In this document: positions 6,626-9,245 of the stretch, piece by piece
Layout of the letters: each line of letters starts with the position of its first letter
Position numbering within the stretch: position 1 is the first letter of the stretch
NCBI GenBank assembly: GCA_947259425.1
Contig: CAMYMO010000362.1
Coordinates: 1-9,245 of the forward strand
Length of the DNA: 9,245 nucleotides
Direction: 5' to 3'
Source of the DNA: an uncultured Ectothiorhodospiraceae bacterium
Lineage (GTDB): Bacteria > Pseudomonadota > Gammaproteobacteria > UBA6429 > Thiohalophilaceae
The notes under the pieces: model-generated
Seen by the model: the letters and a program-made list of their open reading frames with translations, nothing else
Databases searched by the model: none
What the model was told of the DNA's origin: nothing
Position numbers and translations under genes: made by a program

Positions 6626-6869
6626 GGCTTATTTCCTTATCTATTGGTTTTGCATTTCCGAAAAAGTAATCAAACAACAACTGGTCAGGGAAATTTAATA
6701 CTTGTTTAAATATTTTCTGTTGTTGTTGCTCCAGTTTTTGATAATGATGTTCAACAAAATTACCCAGCAAGTCATCTAACTCCAACATACCACGCCGACA
6801 CTGCCATCGTAAACGTGACATTTCATTTTCAGCTGAACCTGCTGGCATCGCATCCGGGTTTGCTGACAT
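6582..6869 (-). CDS. sdhE: SdhE, FAD assembly factor of succinate dehydrogenase
   Basis: Small cytoplasmic protein (YgfY/CptB, mitochondrial Sdh5 homologue) that promotes covalent attachment of FAD to SdhA. The 95 residues contain the essential RGxxE motif as Arg26-Gly27-Met28-Leu29-Glu30 inside RWQCRRGMLELD. The helical-bundle segment FVEHHYQKLEQQQQ and the DQLLFDYFFGNAKP segment near residues 62-75 follow. E. coli SdhE has 88 residues; the extra length is a poorly conserved N-terminal stretch before residue 18. The ATG at 6869 directly abuts the sdhB stop and an AAGGA lies upstream within sdhB, so I keep this start, although internal ATGs at codons 8 and 17 are possible. A CAA/CAG-rich run encodes the four glutamines. 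Being in the sdh operon supports its role in SdhA maturation. Confidence 0.93.
   Translation of the reverse strand: MSANPDAMPAGSAENEMSRLRWQCRRGMLELDDLLGNFVEHHYQKLEQQQQKIFKQVLNFPDQLLFDYFFGNAKPIDKEISHVIERIRCDVTPRT
6632..6638 (-). promoter_or_regulatory. Ribosome binding site deciding the ygfX start inside sdhE
   Basis: AAGGAAA on the minus strand lies six bases upstream of the ATG at 6625, within the sdhE coding sequence. It supports this start and coupled translation of ygfX with sdhE. Confidence 0.6.
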
Positions 6870-7565
6870 CTAAACCATTTCCTTAATCATCATTTTCTTG
6901 ATCTTATGTATAGCTTCGGTTGGGTTTAAACCTTTCGGACAAACCGTTACGCAGTTCATTATCGTATGACATCGAAACATACGGTAAGGACCATCCAGTT
7001 CCTGTAAGCGTTCATCGGTTGCCTGATCACGACTGTCTGCTAAAAACCGGTAAGCCTGAAGTAATGCAGCGGGTCCCCGAAATTGATCCGGATTCCACCA
7101 AAACGATGGGCATGAAGTGGTGCAACATCCACATAAAATACATTCGTACAGGCCATCCAACTTATCCCGTTGCTCGGGTGTTTGTTGTAACTCAACTTCC
7201 GGCATCGGATCTTTTACGATTAAATACGGTTTAACTTCACGATAGTGGTGAAAAAACTGCGTCATATCCACCACCAAATCACGAACGATCGGCATGCCGG
7301 GCACGGAACGAACAATAATCGGCTGCTTCAATTCTGAAATAGGTGTTAAACACCCCAGTCCGTTTGTGCCATTAATGTTTAATGCATCTGAACCACACAC
7401 GCCTTCACCACAGGAATGCCGAAAGGTCAGTGACTCATCGTGGGCTTTTAATTCTATCAAGGCATCACGCAGCATCATGCCTGGCTGCACATCGTTAAGC
7501 TCATAGTCTTGCAGATAAGGTTTCTTATCTTTTTCAGGATCAAATCGTTGTATTTTAAAATGCAT
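6870..7565 (-). CDS. sdhB: Succinate dehydrogenase iron-sulphur subunit SdhB
   Basis: Electron-transfer subunit of complex II, carrying electrons from the SdhA flavin to quinone at the SdhCD membrane anchor. In 231 residues all cluster ligands are present. The [2Fe-2S] cluster uses Cys52, Cys57, Asp60 and Cys72; the aspartate in the third position (CGSD) is also found in E. coli SdhB. The [4Fe-4S] cluster uses Cys142, Cys145, Cys148 and Cys209. The [3Fe-4S] cluster uses Cys152, Cys199 and Cys205. These lie three or seven residues before the E. coli positions, a close structural match. The ATG at 7565 gives the normal N-terminus. A 57-base gap separates it from sdhA, with only a weak AGAAGA ribosome site. 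Its stop directly abuts the sdhE start. Confidence 0.97.
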   Translation of the reverse strand: MHFKIQRFDPEKDKKPYLQDYELNDVQPGMMLRDALIELKAHDESLTFRHSCGEGVCGSDALNINGTNGLGCLTPISELKQPIIVRSVPGMPIVRDLVVDMTQFFHHYREVKPYLIVKDPMPEVELQQTPEQRDKLDGLYECILCGCCTTSCPSFWWNPDQFRGPAALLQAYRFLADSRDQATDERLQELDGPYRMFRCHTIMNCVTVCPKGLNPTEAIHKIKKMMIKEMV

Positions 7566-7622
7566 AATTGTCTTCTATTTTAAATACATAACATTCATTA
7601 TCGTAACAACCGGAGCTAACCT

Positions 7623-9245
7623 TTAATAAACCCGTTCTTTAGGCGGAAAGGTATCCACTGTCATCGCTTTTAAGCGAACCGGTTTGTACTCTATCCTTCG
7701 ATTCTCTTTATAGTACAAACTGTGCTTTAGCCAATGCGCATCATTGCGTTCCGGATAATCGATGCGCGAATGGGCGCCGCGACTTTCGGTTCGAGCCGCC
7801 GCCGAGGAAACGGTTGCGACCGCCAAATCAATCAGATTTTCAAGCTCGAGCGCCTCGATGCGCGCCGTGTTAAATACTTTGCTATGGTCCTGCAATCGCA
7901 CATCGGCCATGCGTTGTTCCAGTTCCAGTACTTTCTTAACTCCTTCATCAAGTACATCCTGAGTTCGAAATACTCCACAGTATTTTTCCATTGTGGTTTG
8001 TATCTCATCTTTCATGGCGGCAACCGACTCGCCTTTACCTTTTTGATCCCAGCGAGCAAGTCGCTGTAACGCCCTGTCAACGCCATCCGTAACCAAAGGG
8101 CGGTGATAACGATTATTTTTCAGGAAATCAATAATATGATTTCCCGCCGCCCGTCCAAATACGACAATATCAAGCAGCGAATTTCCGCCTAACCGATTCG
8201 CGCCATGTACAGAAACACAGGCGCACTCGCCCACCGCATATAAGCCTTGCACGGGTTCTTCACCTTGCTCGACGGGCACCACCACTTGTCCATAACGATC
8301 TGTCGGGATGCCGCCCATTGTATAGTGGGCGGTTGGAAATACCGGGATCGATTGTTCGGCCGGGTCAATCCCTAAAAATGTTTTAACCATTGAACTAATG
8401 CCGGGTAAACGTTTACCAAGGACTTCCTTACCAAGATGATCGAGTTTTAACATCACATGATCGGCCTTCTCACCACAACCGCGGCCTTCACGCACTTCGG
8501 TCGAAATGGCACGACTCACCACATCACGACTGGCAAGATCTTTTGCATGAGGTGCATAACGTTCCATAAAACGTTCACCATCTTTATTAACCAGATACCC
8601 GCCTTCACCTCGCGCACCCTCGGTAATCAACATACCCCGTCCGGCGATCCCGGTTGGATGGAATTGAAAAAACTCCATGTCTTCCAGTGGGATTCCGGCC
8701 CGTAATGCCATGCCTAAACCATCACCGGTATTTATCCGAGCATTGGTATTGGTTCTGAACAATTGTCCGACACCACCGGTGGCCAGTAAAGTTGTCTTTG
8801 CTTCGATAATAAGCGGTTCACCCGTTTCAATCTCGAGCACCAGGGCCCCCAGTATCATACCGTCTTCGCTTTGGATTAAATCAATCGCAAAATATTCATC
8901 AAAGAAATGCGTTTTGGCCCGAATATTCTGCTGATACAAACTGTGCAAGATGGCATGACCGGTTCGATCGGCGGCTGCACAGGTTCGTGCCGCTTGTTCA
9001 CCCCCAAAGTTCTGGCTTTGTCCACCAAATGGACGCTGGTAAATTTTGCCGTTGTCTAAACGAGAAAAAGGTACACCTTGATGTTCCAGCTCATAAACAA
9101 GATGCGATGCCGCACGACACATGTATTCGATTGCATCCTGATCACCTAAATAGTCACTGCCCTTGACCGTATCGAACATATGCCAATGCCAGTTATCCGG
9201 ACTGACGTTGGCAAGCGACGCATTCATTCCACCTTGAGCGGCGAC
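7623..9245 (-). CDS. sdhA: Succinate dehydrogenase flavoprotein subunit SdhA (5' end cut by window)
   Basis: Catalytic subunit of complex II, oxidising succinate to fumarate with a covalently bound FAD. The visible 540 residues start with VAAQGG at the window edge. By comparison with E. coli SdhA (588 residues) about 46 residues are missing, including the first FAD-binding glycine loop and the flavin-linking histidine, which should lie two codons beyond the edge. Counting from the Met encoded at 9227, active-site residues are His190 (FQFHPTGI), Arg234 (ASRDVVSR), His301 (HYTMGG) and Arg345 (HGANRLGGNSLLD). The C-terminus ends in the typical FPPKERVY. The Met at 9227 corresponds to an internal position, so it is not the start. 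sdhB and sdhE follow; sdhC and sdhD are expected upstream outside the window. Confidence 0.97.
   Translation of the reverse strand, partial: VAAQGGMNASLANVSPDNWHWHMFDTVKGSDYLGDQDAIEYMCRAASHLVYELEHQGVPFSRLDNGKIYQRPFGGQSQNFGGEQAARTCAAADRTGHAILHSLYQQNIRAKTHFFDEYFAIDLIQSEDGMILGALVLEIETGEPLIIEAKTTLLATGGVGQLFRTNTNARINTGDGLGMALRAGIPLEDMEFFQFHPTGIAGRGMLITEGARGEGGYLVNKDGERFMERYAPHAKDLASRDVVSRAISTEVREGRGCGEKADHVMLKLDHLGKEVLGKRLPGISSMVKTFLGIDPAEQSIPVFPTAHYTMGGIPTDRYGQVVVPVEQGEEPVQGLYAVGECACVSVHGANRLGGNSLLDIVVFGRAAGNHIIDFLKNNRYHRPLVTDGVDRALQRLARWDQKGKGESVAAMKDEIQTTMEKYCGVFRTQDVLDEGVKKVLELEQRMADVRLQDHSKVFNTARIEALELENLIDLAVATVSSAAARTESRGAHSRIDYPERNDAHWLKHSLYYKENRRIEYKPVRLKAMTVDTFPPKERVY

Noticed and set aside
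6714..6732. TTG/TGT triplet run in sdhE as a possible microsatellite
   Set aside because: It is only about four repeats long and simply encodes glutamines in a helix of SdhE.
7294..8934. Plus-strand open frames opposite sdhB and sdhA
   Set aside because: All lie antisense to highly conserved subunits with intact active-site and cluster residues, and none shows a family signature.

Overview
The window is a compact chromosomal segment of a gammaproteobacterium. This rests on two blocks: a complete sigma-E operon (rpoE-rseA-rseB-rseC-degP) diverging from nadB, and an sdhA-sdhB-sdhE-ygfX block. The proteins read as clear orthologues of the E. coli families. However, joining sdh directly to sdhE-ygfX-nadB-rpoE, and placing degP plus a glutaredoxin-like gene after rseC, points to a lineage outside the Enterobacterales. 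I cannot name the genus. Base composition looks intermediate, with nadB near 50% GC and ygfX clearly AT-richer in the stretches I counted. No mobile element, CRISPR array, tRNA or rRNA is visible.

Left block (about 25-4404, minus strand): transcription starts near 4363 from a probable sigma-E-type promoter and runs leftward through rpoE, rseA, rseB, rseC, degP and a small glutaredoxin-like (DUF836) gene. Apart from 55 bases between rpoE and rseA, the genes are nearly contiguous or overlap. Together they form one envelope-stress circuit: RpoE is the sigma factor, RseA the inner-membrane anti-sigma factor, RseB its periplasmic sensor partner, RseC a cysteine-containing membrane protein, and DegP the periplasmic protease/chaperone. 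The DUF836 gene has no ATG, GTG or TTG upstream of its CxxC motif. Its natural start is an ATA that overlaps the degP stop codon as ATAA.

Centre (4548-6191, plus strand): nadB, L-aspartate oxidase of de novo NAD synthesis, diverges from rpoE across a 236-base intergenic region. Its 3' end overlaps the convergent ygfX by 37 bp, so no intergenic space is left for a terminator.

Right block (6155-9245, minus strand): sdhA (5' end outside the window), sdhB, sdhE and ygfX read leftward as the distal part of a succinate dehydrogenase operon. SdhE is the flavinylation factor for SdhA, and YgfX is its small membrane partner, described in E. coli as the CptA toxin of a debated CptBA pair. sdhCD would be expected upstream of sdhA, outside the window.

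I do not see a convincing undescribed system. The points most worth checking are the ATA/ATAA junction, the twin -35-like motifs upstream of rpoE, the nadB/ygfX tail-to-tail overlap, and the grouping of SdhA, its flavinylation factor and the SdhA-homologous NadB.
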